From NCBI GenBank assembly GCA_002327985.1, contig DCVM01000097.1:1-22637 (forward strand): a stretch of DNA of 22,637 nucleotides, in the 5' to 3' direction. Source of the stretch: Syntrophaceae bacterium UBA2188. Its GTDB lineage: Bacteria; Desulfobacterota; BSN033; UBA1163. Made by a program: the position numbers and the translations under genes. Position 1 is the stretch's first letter. Every line of letters begins with the position of its first letter. This document shows positions 16,281 through 22,637 of this stretch, piece by piece. Below the pieces are notes generated by a model, which did not search any database, was not told the origin of the DNA, and was given only the letters and a program-made list of their open reading frames with translations.

Positions 16281-16456
16281 TATCAAAATCCGAAGCACGA
16301 AATTGAAATGGTTCAAACCCTAAATACTAAACTCCAAATCCTAAACAAATCCAAAATCTAAAAGTGAAAAAATCATATGATTTTGAGTTTTGTGTTTTGG
16401 ACATTTGAGTTTGTTTAGAGTTTAGGGTTTTGAGTTTAGGATTTCATTACAATTCT
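16281..16456. repeat. Long A/T-rich imperfect inverted repeat before waaA
   Basis: This 176-base gap is dominated by a large imperfect hairpin made of CTAAA/CCAAA-type words on the left and TTTAG/TTTGAG-type words on the right. Exact arm pairs are AAACCCTAAA (16315-16324) with TTTAGGGTTT (16421-16430), CTAAACAAA (16341-16349) with TTTGTTTAG (16410-16418), and CCAAAA (16351-16356) with TTTTGG (16395-16400). The centre is a perfect 16-base palindrome, AAAATCATATGATTTT (16369-16384). Arm centres agree within a few bases, so one nested structure of about 115 bases is likely. No coding capacity is apparent. Confidence 0.8.
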
Positions 16457-17755
16457 ATGATCTTCCTGGCTTACAATATCCTGCTCACCTTTTTCCTCCT
16501 TCTCGCCATCCCTTATGTTCTTTTACGGAGCCTTGTGCAAAAGCGGTTTCGAACGTCACTGCTTCAACGGATGGGATTTTTTCGGAGTTTTTCCCTCCAC
16601 CGTCCTATTTGGGTTCATGCGGCATCGGTCGGAGAGGTGTTCTGCTCTATTCCTCTTTTAAAAAAAATTAGAAAAGAGTTTCCCCATCTCAAAATCATTT
16701 TAACCACGATGACCTCTATGGGAAAGGAAACCGCCCAAACCTATCTTCCTGAAGCAGACCAGGTCCTTTTTGTCCCGATGGATCATCCCTTCATCGTTCG
16801 GAGAACCCTTAAAAAAATTCAACCCCGTCTCCTTCTCATTGCAGAGACAGAGCTCTGGCCCAATCTTCTTTGTTCCTTTGGAAAACGAAAAATCCCGATC
16901 ATCCTCTTCAACGGAAGGATCTCCGAAAAGTCATTTCGGGGTTATCTCTTCTTAAAGTTCTTATTCAAAGAATGCCTGAAATACGTCTCCCTTTTCTTAA
17001 TGCAGACCCAAGAAGATCAGACGCGAATCATTGAGATGGGTGCCAATCCAGATAAGACAAGGGTGGTGGGAAACCTAAAATTCGATCAGCCCTTCCCTTC
17101 TCTCCCACCAGAAAGTATGAATGAACTGGCTAAGACCCTCGGTCTCTCTGGGAAAGAAAATGTCCTGATTGCCGGATCCACCCATTCTGGAGAGGAAGAG
17201 ATCCTCGTAACCCTCTTTAAAGAACTGAAAAAAAAGGACCCCAATCTCGTCCTCCTTCTTGCCCCGCGCCACCTCGAACGGTTAGAGGAAGTGGAGAAGA
17301 TCTTAAAAAGAGAATCCCTATCATGGCAGAGGAAAACTTTTTTTTCATTGAGTAGAAGTCAGTCTGATCAAGAACCATCTCAGGTCATTCTTCTTGACAC
17401 AATGGGCGAATTGATGAGGCTTTACTGTCTCGGTTCATTGGTTTTTGTGGGGGGCAGTCTTGTTCCGGTCGGGGGCCACAATCCCCTTGAGCCCCTCTTC
17501 TTCAAAAAGTGTGTCTTTTTTGGTCCTTATATGTTTAATTTCTTAGAAATCTCCAGACGTTTGACTGAGGCAGGAGGAGCGATTTGGGTCTCTGGAAAAG
17601 AAGACCTCTTTTCTCAAATGAACCGCCTTGTTTTTGACGAAGCGGCGCGTAAAGAAGTGGGGGAGAAAGGCTATCAATTTCTTCAGAAGCATCAGGGGGC
17701 CACCGAGCGCATGTTGAAAGAGATAAAACCATTCCTGAGAGAGATGTCAGAATAG
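16457..17755 (+). CDS. waaA: 3-deoxy-D-manno-octulosonic acid (Kdo) transferase
   Basis: WaaA (KdtA) transfers Kdo from CMP-Kdo to the lipid A precursor on the inner face of the inner membrane. From the ATG at 16457 it has 432 residues, close to E. coli WaaA. An N-terminal hydrophobic anchor (about 1-25) is followed by the family signature WVHAASVGE, where Glu60 is the expected catalytic base. IAETELWPNL, GNLKFDQPF, AGSTHSGEEE and the GGSLVPVGGHNPLEP segment near the C terminus are all characteristic. A TTG at 16430 in the same frame lies inside the flanking inverted repeat and is less likely to be the start. Whether it adds one or several Kdo residues cannot be read from sequence. lpxK begins nine bases after its stop. 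Confidence 0.94.
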   Translation: MIFLAYNILLTFFLLLAIPYVLLRSLVQKRFRTSLLQRMGFFRSFSLHRPIWVHAASVGEVFCSIPLLKKIRKEFPHLKIILTTMTSMGKETAQTYLPEADQVLFVPMDHPFIVRRTLKKIQPRLLLIAETELWPNLLCSFGKRKIPIILFNGRISEKSFRGYLFLKFLFKECLKYVSLFLMQTQEDQTRIIEMGANPDKTRVVGNLKFDQPFPSLPPESMNELAKTLGLSGKENVLIAGSTHSGEEEILVTLFKELKKKDPNLVLLLAPRHLERLEEVEKILKRESLSWQRKTFFSLSRSQSDQEPSQVILLDTMGELMRLYCLGSLVFVGGSLVPVGGHNPLEPLFFKKCVFFGPYMFNFLEISRRLTEAGGAIWVSGKEDLFSQMNRLVFDEAARKEVGEKGYQFLQKHQGATERMLKEIKPFLREMSE

Positions 17756-17764
17756 TGAGACTTG

Positions 17765-18841
17765 ATGAATTTCCGGATTGACCGATTCCTTTATCATAAA
17801 GAAAAATCCATAATGGAGAGGATCCTCCTCTCCCCCCTTTACCTCCTCTCTTTACCTTATGGAGGGGCGGTTCGCATCCAATCTCTTCTCTATGCTTTTC
17901 GATTACTGAGAACAAAGGCGCTTCCCTGTCCGGTCATCAGCGTGGGGAACATGACGGTGGGCGGAACAGGGAAGACCCCCTTGGTGATGGCCTTAGCCAA
18001 GAGGTTGATGACCAGGGGAATCTCTGTTGCCATTCTAAGCAGGGGATATAAAGGAACAGAGACTTCTGAACCCGTCGTGAGCGATGGCAAGACCCTCTTT
18101 CTCTCTTTCGAGGAATCGGGAGATGAACCCTTCCTCATGGCCAAGGCTTGCCAGGGAATCCCTGTATTGGTGGGAAAAAATCGGTTCATAAATGGCCAGA
18201 TCGCCCTTCAGCGATTCGGTGTGAAAGGACTGCTACTGGACGACGGCTTTCAGCATCTTCCCCTTTATCGGGACCTCAACATCCTGCTCATCGACTCACA
18301 CATCGGTTTCGGAGACCATACCCTCCTGCCAAGAGGGATTCTAAGGGAACCTTTATCTCATCTTCGGAGGGCCCATCTCTTCCTTCTCACCAAAATGGAG
18401 GATCCTGAAACCTGTCACCCTTTGGAGAAACAAATCCATGAAATCCACCCCTCCGCACCGGTGTTCCACAGCCATTATGAACCGGTGAGTCTGGTGGGTC
18501 CTCAGGAGGAACAGGAAGATCTCCATTCTCTCAGAGGAAAGAAGATCCTCGCCCTATCCGGGATTGCTCAATCCAATTCCTTTTCTTCCCTGCTCAAGAA
18601 ATGCGGAATGAGGATTGTGAGAGAAGCGATTTTCCCCGATCACCATCGTTACACCCCCGAAGACTTATCTTCTATAAAAAAGAAAGGCAAAGGCGTCGAT
18701 TGCATTGTCACAACGGAGAAAGATATGGTAAAATTAAGACAGTTCAATATGGATGACCCTCCTGTTCGAGCTCTTCGCATTGATGTGAAGATCTGGGAGG
18801 AAAGAGAATTTTACCAGAGGGTCATGCAAGTTTTTAAGTGA
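17765..18841 (+). CDS. lpxK: Tetraacyldisaccharide 4'-kinase
   Basis: LpxK phosphorylates the 4' position of the lipid A disaccharide at the inner membrane, giving lipid IVA. It has 358 residues. The N-terminal membrane helix is about residues 19-45 (ILLSPLYLLSLPYGG). An unusual Walker A follows at about 61-70 (GNMTVGGTGKT), and the LpxK hallmark DDGFQH is near residue 162. The C-terminal lobe includes ALSGIAQSNSF and TTEKDMVKL. The ATG at 17765 is chosen over one at 17813 because the segment IDRFLYHKEKS aligns in style with the start of E. coli LpxK, although neither has a strong ribosome-binding site. The tight spacing after waaA suggests co-transcription. Confidence 0.95.
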   Translation: MNFRIDRFLYHKEKSIMERILLSPLYLLSLPYGGAVRIQSLLYAFRLLRTKALPCPVISVGNMTVGGTGKTPLVMALAKRLMTRGISVAILSRGYKGTETSEPVVSDGKTLFLSFEESGDEPFLMAKACQGIPVLVGKNRFINGQIALQRFGVKGLLLDDGFQHLPLYRDLNILLIDSHIGFGDHTLLPRGILREPLSHLRRAHLFLLTKMEDPETCHPLEKQIHEIHPSAPVFHSHYEPVSLVGPQEEQEDLHSLRGKKILALSGIAQSNSFSSLLKKCGMRIVREAIFPDHHRYTPEDLSSIKKKGKGVDCIVTTEKDMVKLRQFNMDDPPVRALRIDVKIWEEREFYQRVMQVFK

Positions 18842-18943
18842 TGAATGATAAGCTATGAATTTAAAGTTCATCGTTCATGGTACGTCGTTCATCGTTTATA
18901 GTGCATCGTTTATCATTCATCGTCCATGTGAGGAGAGTGAAGA
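18842..18943. repeat. lpxK-leuA gap with CATCGTTTAT-type words and an 11-bp dyad
   Basis: Variants of the word TCGTT(C/T)AT recur between about 18870 and 18925. ATGAATGATAA at 18841-18851, overlapping the last base of lpxK, is a perfect 11-base inverted repeat of TTATCATTCAT at 18910-18920. A TATAGT at 18897-18902 could act as a -10 element for leuA but has no good -35 partner. The leuA ribosome-binding site AGGAG (18931-18935) lies outside the dyad. Confidence 0.65.
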
Positions 18944-20470
18944 ATGAGTGAACTGGTAAAGATCTTCGATACCACCCTTCGCGATGGAGAACAATCCCCC
19001 GGGGCAACCATGAACATCGCTGAAAAGGTGAGGATTGCCGAACAATTGGAAAAATTGAATGTGGACATCATCGAAGCAGGTTTTCCCATCTCTTCAGAGG
19101 GTGACTTCGAAGCCGTCAGACAAATTGCTAAGTCCATCCGGCGATCTCAGGTCGCTGCATTGGCACGCACGAACCGAAAAGATATTGAGAAGGCTTGGGA
19201 GGCAGTGAGGATCGCAAAATTTCCAAGAATTCACACCTTCATTGCTACGTCTGACATTCACCTCAAGTATAAATTACGGAAGACCCGACCGGAGGTCTTA
19301 AAAGAGGTGATGAGGGGAATTCGGTATGCCAAAAGCCTCTGCGAGAATATTGAATTCTCTGCAGAGGACGCCACTCGAAGCGATGTTGAGTTTCTCTGTC
19401 AAGTCCTTTCCAAGGCGATTGAGGCGGGGGCGACAACCATCAACATCCCCGATACTGTCGGTTACGCCATTCCTTTTGAGTTTGGAAAACTCATCCAAAC
19501 GATTCGACAAAGGGTTCAGGGAATAGAAAAAGTGACGTTGAGTGTCCACTGCCATGATGACCTTGGCCTTGGAGTGGCCAATTCCCTCGCTGCCATCGAG
19601 CAGGGTGCCAGACAGGTGGAGTGCACCATCAACGGAATTGGTGAACGGGCGGGTAATGCTTCTCTCGAAGAGGTGGTCATGGCTATTCGGACACGGAGCG
19701 ATCTGCTCCGATATCACACGCACATTATCCCCAAACACTTTTTTGCCACGAGCCGTTTGGTCTCAAAGATTACGGGTATGGTCGTCCAGCCGAACAAGGC
19801 AGTCGTGGGTGCCAATGCCTTTGCTCACCAATCAGGAATCCATCAGGACGGTATCCTCAAAGAGAAATTGACCTATGAGATTATGACACCGGATTCAGTG
19901 GGAATTCCTAAAACTTCTATCGTTTTGGGAAAACTCTCCGGACGGCATGCCTTCAGGGAAAGATTAAAAGAGTTGGGATATCGTCTCTCCGAGGCAGACC
20001 TGGAACTCGCCTTCAAACGATTTAAACAGCTGGCCGATAAAAAGCGTGATATCTATGATGAGGACATTGAGTCCATCGTGGTGGAAGAAATTCTCCGGAT
20101 GCCTCGCCGGTATAAACTGATCTATATCAATGTGGTTGCTGGAAACCTCACGGTTCCTACAGCTACCGTTCAGATGGAAGTGGATGGTCGCCTCCTTCAG
20201 GAGGCAGGCTTTGGCGATGGGCCTGTGGATGCCACTTTTAAGACGATCAAGAAGATCACACGCACCAAGTCAAAACTCCTGCAATTTGCCATTAACGCCA
20301 TCACCAGTGGAACAGAGGCGCAGGGAGAGGTGACGGTCAAATTAGAGGAGAAAGGCCAAACCGTGATCGGCCAGGGTGCTGACACAGATGTAATCGTCGC
20401 CAGCGCCAAGGCCTATATCAATGCCCTCAATAAGATAGAATTCAAGAAGCAAAAGTTGGTGGGAATGTAA
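18944..20470 (+). CDS. leuA: 2-isopropylmalate synthase
   Basis: LeuA condenses acetyl-CoA with 2-oxoisovalerate, the committed step of leucine synthesis. It has 508 residues, as usual for bacterial LeuA. The catalytic TIM barrel (about 1-270) includes FDTTLRDGEQSPG with Arg13 and Asp14, the metal-binding HCHDD at 202-206, and the GERAGNAS loop at 233-240. The linker carries NAFAHQSGIHQDG (291-303). The C-terminal dimerisation and regulatory domain (about 390-500) suggests leucine feedback inhibition. AGGAG lies eight bases before the ATG. Citramalate synthase and homocitrate synthase are related alternatives. Overall similarity and the leuC and leuD neighbours make LeuA most likely. Confidence 0.95.
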   Translation: MSELVKIFDTTLRDGEQSPGATMNIAEKVRIAEQLEKLNVDIIEAGFPISSEGDFEAVRQIAKSIRRSQVAALARTNRKDIEKAWEAVRIAKFPRIHTFIATSDIHLKYKLRKTRPEVLKEVMRGIRYAKSLCENIEFSAEDATRSDVEFLCQVLSKAIEAGATTINIPDTVGYAIPFEFGKLIQTIRQRVQGIEKVTLSVHCHDDLGLGVANSLAAIEQGARQVECTINGIGERAGNASLEEVVMAIRTRSDLLRYHTHIIPKHFFATSRLVSKITGMVVQPNKAVVGANAFAHQSGIHQDGILKEKLTYEIMTPDSVGIPKTSIVLGKLSGRHAFRERLKELGYRLSEADLELAFKRFKQLADKKRDIYDEDIESIVVEEILRMPRRYKLIYINVVAGNLTVPTATVQMEVDGRLLQEAGFGDGPVDATFKTIKKITRTKSKLLQFAINAITSGTEAQGEVTVKLEEKGQTVIGQGADTDVIVASAKAYINALNKIEFKKQKLVGM

Positions 20471-20571
20471 ACCGCAAAGCGCATGGCGCTATGCGCAAAG
20501 CGTTAATAACTTTTGCTCCTTGCCCTATGCCCTATGCCCCATGCCCCATGCTTCATATAAGAAAGAAGAAT
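20471..20571. repeat. leuA-leuC gap: palindrome with CGCAAAGCG repeats and five GCCCTAT-type heptamers
   Basis: Two modules are visible. The near-perfect palindrome GCGCATGGCGCTATGCGC (20479-20496) is flanked and overlapped by a direct repeat CGCAAAGCG at 20473-20481 and 20494-20502. Then five 7-base units, GCCCTAT twice, GCCCCAT twice and GCTTCAT, run from 20522 to 20556. The leuC frame is open across part of this region, but the translation (PCPMPYAPCPM) is repeat-derived and unlike LeuC. No T-run follows the palindrome. Confidence 0.75.
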
Positions 20572-21855
20572 ATGAAGGCGAAACATCCGATGACGATTAC
20601 GGAAAAGATCCTGGCTGCCCATGCAGGGAAAAAACGAGTCTGCCCCGGTGAACTTCTCAATGTCCGAATCGATCTGACTCTTGCCAACGATATCACCGCT
20701 CCTCTGGCGATCAAGGCATTTAACGAGATCGGTGCAAAAAAGGTTTTTCATCGGGATCGGGTCGTCCTGGTTCCTGACCACTTCACACCGGCCAAAGACA
20801 TCCTCTCCGCAGAACAATGTCAGGTTCTCAGGAAGTTTGCCAAGTCACAACACCTCACCCATTTCTTTGAAATCGGACAATGTGGGATTGAACATGCCCT
20901 CCTCCCAGAAAAGGGTCTGGTCCTGCCCGGGGAAGTGGCAGTCGGGGCTGACAGTCATACGTGTACTTATGGAGCCCTCGGCGCTTTCTCAACGGGTGTG
21001 GGCAGCACAGACCTTGGTGCGGCCATGGCGACAGGAAGGCTCTGGTTTAAGGTTCCGGAGAGCATCCAGTTCATCTACTATGGAAAAATCAATCCCTGGG
21101 TTTCTGGAAAGGACCTGATTCTCTTCACCATCGGTGCCATTGGAGTCGATGGGGCCCTCTATCAGGCTATGGAGTTTTGTGGAGAGACCATCCAGAGGCT
21201 CTCCATGGCAAGCCGCCTTACCATGGCCAATATGGCAATTGAAGCGGGGGCAAAGAATGGAATCATTGAACCCGATGAAATCACCCTTCAGTTCATCCAA
21301 CCAAGGGCCAAGAGACCCTTTCGCATTTATCAAAGTGACAAAGAGGCGCATTATGCAGGGGTGAAAGAATATAATACCTCGAAGATTCATCCTCAAGTGG
21401 CCCTCCCACATCTCCCGTCAAAGGTGAAAGATGTGAGAGAGATAGGGAAGACGGAGATCGATCAGGTCATCATCGGCTCTTGCACCAATGGTCATCTCGA
21501 TGATCTTCGTGTGGCTGCCAAGATATTAAAGGGAAGAAAGATTGCCCCTTCCTTGCGACTTATCATCATTCCCGCCACTCAAGAAATTTATCGTCAGGCC
21601 TTGAAAGAAGGATTCTTGGATATATTTCTTTTGGCAGGCGCGGTGATCAGCCCGCCCACTTGCGGCCCCTGTCTTGGAGGGCATATGGGCGTTCTGGCTG
21701 AAGGGGAAAGGGCATTAGCCACCACGAATCGTAATTTTCGAGGAAGGATGGGCCACGTCCAAAGTGAGGTTTATCTTTCCGGCCCTGCTGTTGCGGCAGC
21801 CAGTGCTGTCAAAGGGAGAATCTGCCATCCGGAAGAAGTGGTAAAGAAGGGATAA
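20572..21855 (+). CDS. leuC: 3-isopropylmalate dehydratase large subunit
   Basis: LeuC is the 4Fe-4S large subunit of isopropylmalate isomerase, which interconverts 2- and 3-isopropylmalate. From the ATG at 20572 it has 427 residues. This is the short type, smaller than E. coli LeuC (466) and close to the archaeal/HacA-like form. Cluster cysteines are Cys304 in IIGSCTNGHLDDL and Cys364 and Cys367 in PPTCGPCLGGH. GADSHTCTYGALGAFSTGVGSTD is conserved across the aconitase superfamily. The ATG at 20590 (MTITEKILAAHAG) is an equally family-like start. The ORF extends to 20491 through repeat DNA and that part is rejected. Homoaconitase-like activity is possible for this subgroup, but the leuA neighbour favours leucine synthesis. 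Confidence 0.94.
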   Translation: MKAKHPMTITEKILAAHAGKKRVCPGELLNVRIDLTLANDITAPLAIKAFNEIGAKKVFHRDRVVLVPDHFTPAKDILSAEQCQVLRKFAKSQHLTHFFEIGQCGIEHALLPEKGLVLPGEVAVGADSHTCTYGALGAFSTGVGSTDLGAAMATGRLWFKVPESIQFIYYGKINPWVSGKDLILFTIGAIGVDGALYQAMEFCGETIQRLSMASRLTMANMAIEAGAKNGIIEPDEITLQFIQPRAKRPFRIYQSDKEAHYAGVKEYNTSKIHPQVALPHLPSKVKDVREIGKTEIDQVIIGSCTNGHLDDLRVAAKILKGRKIAPSLRLIIIPATQEIYRQALKEGFLDIFLLAGAVISPPTCGPCLGGHMGVLAEGERALATTNRNFRGRMGHVQSEVYLSGPAVAAASAVKGRICHPEEVVKKG

Positions 21856-21967
21856 TGGTTAAAGGGTTAAGGTAAAGATACCCGTTTCGTTAAAAGGTTA
21901 CGTCTTGGGGGTTTAAATTATTTAACCGTTATCCTTTGACAATGGACCATTTTCATGAAGGAGTAGT
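21856..21967. repeat. leuC-leuD gap with GGTTAA-type words and an imperfect dyad
   Basis: GTTAAAGGGTTAAGGTAAA at 21858-21876 and TTAACCGTTATCCTTTGAC at 21922-21940 are inverted copies matching at 14 of 19 positions. Related TTAA-containing words lie between them (CGTTAAAAGGTTACG, GTTTAAATTATTTAACC). The leuD ribosome-binding site AAGGAG at 21958-21963 lies just outside the right arm. No promoter pair is convincing. Confidence 0.55.
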
Positions 21968-22480
21968 ATGAAACTTAAAGGAAGAATCTGGAAATTCGGA
22001 TCTGATGTGGATACGGATGCGATCATCTCTGCCCGTTACCTCAATCAGTCCGATCCAAAAGTATTGGCAAAACATGTGATGGAGGATGAGCGACCTGAGT
22101 TTCCTCAGAAGGTGCGGAAAGGTGACATGTTATTGGCCGAAAAGAATTTCGGCTGTGGATCATCCCGCGAGCATGCCCCCCTTGCCTTGAAGGCGGCTGG
22201 GATCTCCTGCATTGTTGCAAAGAGTTTTGCAAGGATCTTTTACCGGAATGGACTGAACCTCGGCCTTCCCCTCTTAGAGTCCTCAGAGGCTTCGGAGATG
22301 ATTCGGGAAGGCGATCAAATTCGAGTGAACCTTACCACAGGTGAAATCTTCAATCTTACACAAAAAAAGAAATTTTTTGCCAAACCCATCCCAACCTTTA
22401 TGCAGGAGTTGATCAAGGATGGAGGATTGATTCGGCATCTTCGAAAAAGCAGTCGTCTCCCTGAAAAAAAACGGTTTTAA
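21968..22480 (+). CDS. leuD: 3-isopropylmalate dehydratase small subunit
   Basis: LeuD is the small subunit of isopropylmalate isomerase and pairs with the LeuC encoded just upstream. It has 170 residues, the short archaeal-like type that matches the short LeuC. Landmarks are FGSDVDTDAIISARYLN (10-26), which includes the substrate-specificity loop, NFGCGSSREHAP (60-71) and SFARIFYRNGLNLGLP (86-101). AAGGAG lies four bases before the ATG. The 112-base gap from leuC is repeat-rich. leuB does not follow directly; a minus-strand frame converges on the leuD stop codon. A 2,3-dimethylmalate or homoaconitate dehydratase subunit is the alternative, judged less likely here. Confidence 0.94.
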   Translation: MKLKGRIWKFGSDVDTDAIISARYLNQSDPKVLAKHVMEDERPEFPQKVRKGDMLLAEKNFGCGSSREHAPLALKAAGISCIVAKSFARIFYRNGLNLGLPLLESSEASEMIREGDQIRVNLTTGEIFNLTQKKKFFAKPIPTFMQELIKDGGLIRHLRKSSRLPEKKRF

Positions 22481-22629
22481 CCAGAAGAGTTGATTTTAAC
22501 TTTTCTTCTCCGATAGCCCACCAGGATGAAGTCGTCCTTCTCTTTTTCCTCCATCCTTTTTAAACCAAATTCCAGGAGTATCTTTCTTTTTTCCTCATCT
22601 CTTTTTAAACGCTTTCTATATCTCCCCAT
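22477..22629 (-). CDS. Short minus-strand ORF, possibly the 3' end of a gene beyond the window
   Basis: An open frame on the minus strand runs from an ATG at 22629 to a TAA at 22477-22479 and encodes 50 residues. It is rich in Lys, Arg and Glu (MGRYRKRLKRDEEKRK at the start, ending YRRRKVKINSSG). It stays open to the window edge, and the ATG has only an AGGA directly adjacent, so the true start may lie outside and this may be a C-terminal fragment. Its stop overlaps the end of leuD by four bases in convergent orientation. I do not recognise the family. The charged composition could be a real small basic protein or chance in A/G-rich DNA. Confidence 0.4.
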   Translation of the reverse strand: MGRYRKRLKRDEEKRKILLEFGLKRMEEKEKDDFILVGYRRRKVKINSSG

Positions 22630-22637
22630 TCCTAACC

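Noticed and set aside
18842..18943. Leucine attenuator or T-box upstream of leuA
   Set aside because: No leader peptide rich in leucine codons, no T-box consensus and no terminator stem with a T-run are visible in the short, repeat-filled gap.
20491..20571. Extended N terminus of leuC starting at 20491
   Set aside because: The extra residues are encoded by the heptamer repeat and are unlike any LeuC N terminus; a start at 20572 or 20590 fits the family.
22483..22509. Possible terminator hairpin after leuD (AGAAGA with TCTTCT)
   Set aside because: The stem is short, A/T-rich and bulged, and no T-run follows, so it does not qualify as an intrinsic terminator.

Overview
The window reads as a Gram-negative chromosomal segment, most like the Desulfobacterota (former Deltaproteobacteria). 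That placement is inference from gene order and protein style: lysS, a Lol transporter, bamA, skp, lpxD, fabZ, lpxA, an oxidoreductase, lpxB, msbA, a DUF374 acyltransferase, waaA and lpxK in one co-directional run. There is no rRNA, tRNA, insertion sequence, phage gene or CRISPR array. Nineteen complete genes lie on the plus strand, and one short open frame on the minus strand touches the right edge.

Layout. Bases 1-3017 carry rimO (methylthiolation of ribosomal protein S12) and lysS (lysyl-tRNA synthetase). Bases 3024-6125 hold a lipoprotein-export ABC transporter: a LolC/LolE-type permease and the LolD ATPase. Between them is a gene for a helical-repeat protein with two cyclic-nucleotide-binding domains, overlapping both neighbours. 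After a 131-base gap with a plausible promoter come bamA and skp (outer-membrane protein assembly). Then lpxD, fabZ, lpxA, a Gfo/Idh/MocA oxidoreductase and lpxB form a tightly packed lipid A block. It is followed, at wider spacing, by msbA, a DUF374 acyltransferase, waaA and lpxK. The last third is leucine biosynthesis: leuA, leuC and leuD.

How it works together. LpxA, LpxD, LpxB, LpxK and WaaA build Kdo-lipid A, FabZ belongs to the fatty-acid cycle that supplies hydroxyacyl-ACP, and MsbA flips the product. BamA and Skp assemble outer-membrane barrels, and LolC/LolD release lipoproteins toward the outer membrane. The region is therefore an outer-membrane biogenesis supercluster. LpxC, LpxH/LpxI, LpxL/LpxM, LolA and LolB are not in the window. 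The oxidoreductase between lpxA and lpxB resembles GnnA, and the DUF374 protein is a candidate late acyltransferase. Both hint at a lipid A that differs from that of E. coli.

From skp rightward, seven intergenic gaps of roughly 95-175 bases contain short-word repeats with inverted repeats, each built from a different word. They include period-7 tandem repeats, a perfect 20-bp palindrome and one long A/T-rich imperfect hairpin. They are the main structure not explained by genes. I see no clearly novel multi-gene system. The best leads are the cyclic-nucleotide-domain gene inside the Lol operon, the GnnA-like gene without gnnB beside it, the DUF374 acyltransferase, and the intergenic repeat elements.
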